A DNA stretch of 6,101 nucleotides from Streptosporangiaceae bacterium (GTDB taxonomy: Bacteria; Actinomycetota; Actinomycetes; Streptosporangiales; Streptosporangiaceae). Positions 5,607 to 6,101 of the stretch are shown here, piece after piece. The translations under genes and the position numbers were made by a program. Location: assembly GCA_030040415.1 (NCBI GenBank), contig JASHTT010000661.1:1-6101 (forward strand), read 5' to 3'. Each line of letters opens with the position of its first letter. The stretch's first letter is position 1. The notes under the pieces are model-generated. The model had not been told where the DNA came from. It saw nothing but the letters and a program-made list of their open reading frames with translations, and did no database searches.

Positions 5607-6101
5607 ATGTCATCCCACCCTGCTCGGCCGGCCAGGCGGCCAGCCACCCTCGTGGCTGTCGCCGCCGCGCTCGCCGTGTTGATGGCCGGGCTGCTGGCCG
5701 GCTGTGGGGGCGCCGCCGTCAGCGTGCGGCTGCCACCCAAGGCCGCCTCGTCGCCGCCAGCCACCATCAGCGAGCCGCACTCGCTGTCCGAGCGCCAAGA
5801 AGTTCTGGCGGCATACACCGGCTACAACGCCGCGCTGCGTACCGCTGACAACTCCCGAAGTGCGGTCGAGGTCAGGCGGCTCATGCGCCCCTACCTGCAG
5901 CCCGCAACGATTGCCAACCTCGTCAGGTTCGACCGCGCCCTTTGGGCGAAGGGCGAGATCTTGTACGGCCAGATTGTGTACCACGTGCTGGACGTTCAGC
6001 TGGACGGCAGTCACGCGTTCGTGTACGACTGCGACAACACGGCCATGTCGGGCCTTGAGGACGTCAGTACCGGACAAGAGGTGCCAGGCTCGGCCGGCGT
6101 T
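5607..6101 (+). CDS. Secreted lipoprotein, partial (3' end beyond window)
   Basis: The first 165 residues of an exported lipoprotein; the frame is still open at the window edge. A basic N-terminus (HPARPARRP) is followed by a hydrophobic stretch (14-31) and the lipobox LLAGC with Cys33 as the lipidated residue, so the mature protein should be anchored outside the membrane. A Pro/Ser/Ala linker (about 40-56) leads to a folded domain with LSERQEVLAAYTGYNAAL, MRPYLQP and FVYDCDNTA. This layout recalls small NTF2-like lipoproteins common in actinomycetes, though I cannot name a specific family. Two arginines at 10-11 are not enough for a Tat signal. GGAG at 5595-5598 lies eight bases before the ATG and supports this start. 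The gene sits behind the SARP-type promoter, so it is the likeliest direct target of the SARP. A long antisense reading frame opposes it but has no supporting signals. Confidence 0.8.
   Translation, partial: MSSHPARPARRPATLVAVAAALAVLMAGLLAGCGGAAVSVRLPPKAASSPPATISEPHSLSERQEVLAAYTGYNAALRTADNSRSAVEVRRLMRPYLQPATIANLVRFDRALWAKGEILYGQIVYHVLDVQLDGSHAFVYDCDNTAMSGLEDVSTGQEVPGSAGV

Noticed and set aside
5610..6077. Minus-strand frame of 155 codons opposite the lipoprotein
   Set aside because: The + strand frame has a ribosome binding site, signal peptide, lipobox and a promoter; the antisense frame has none of these.
1..6101. CRISPR array, tRNA, rRNA, transposase, phage or toxin-antitoxin module
   Set aside because: No regularly spaced long repeats, clover-leaf sequence, rRNA motifs, transposase motifs or small paired genes were found on either strand.

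Overview
The window is high-GC DNA with dense, GC-ending coding, GTG starts and actinobacterial protein families: a SARP regulator, a DUF664-type DinB protein, a LigD-type DNA ligase domain and an actinobacterial-style ComB. This points to a filamentous actinomycete (Streptomyces or Streptosporangiales-like). I cannot place it more finely from sequence alone.

Layout. A CDS tail (1-180, +) converges on a PAPS-type sulfotransferase (202-1212, -), with a GC-rich hairpin between them. Upstream of the sulfotransferase are two related palindromes (1234-1242 and 1247-1262) that look like an operator. Next comes a ComB-family 2-phosphosulfolactate phosphatase homologue (1382-2077, -) with a hairpin just past its stop. 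A short divergent promoter region (2078-2146) then leads into a tight + strand run: DinB/DUF664 protein (2147-2665), ATP-dependent DNA ligase (2687-3679) and an AfsR-like SARP-NB-ARC regulator (3698-5467). The gaps in this run are 21 and 18 nt, so it may be one transcription unit. Last is a secreted lipoprotein (5607 onward, cut by the window end).

The most interesting part is the regulator and what follows it. Right after the SARP stop codon there are four GCTNAC repeats; the last three are spaced exactly 11 bp and lie just upstream of a TAGCGT -10 element. That is the expected layout of a SARP-activated promoter, and it points at the lipoprotein gene. The SARP gene also carries three in-frame TTA codons (9, 380, 445), the rare leucine codon that in Streptomyces needs the bldA tRNA. 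My inference is a developmentally gated regulator that activates an adjacent envelope lipoprotein, with no biosynthetic cluster visible here. The DNA ligase, DinB, ComB and sulfotransferase genes look like ordinary accessory genes. I saw no CRISPR array, tRNA, rRNA, insertion sequence or complete new defence-type system.
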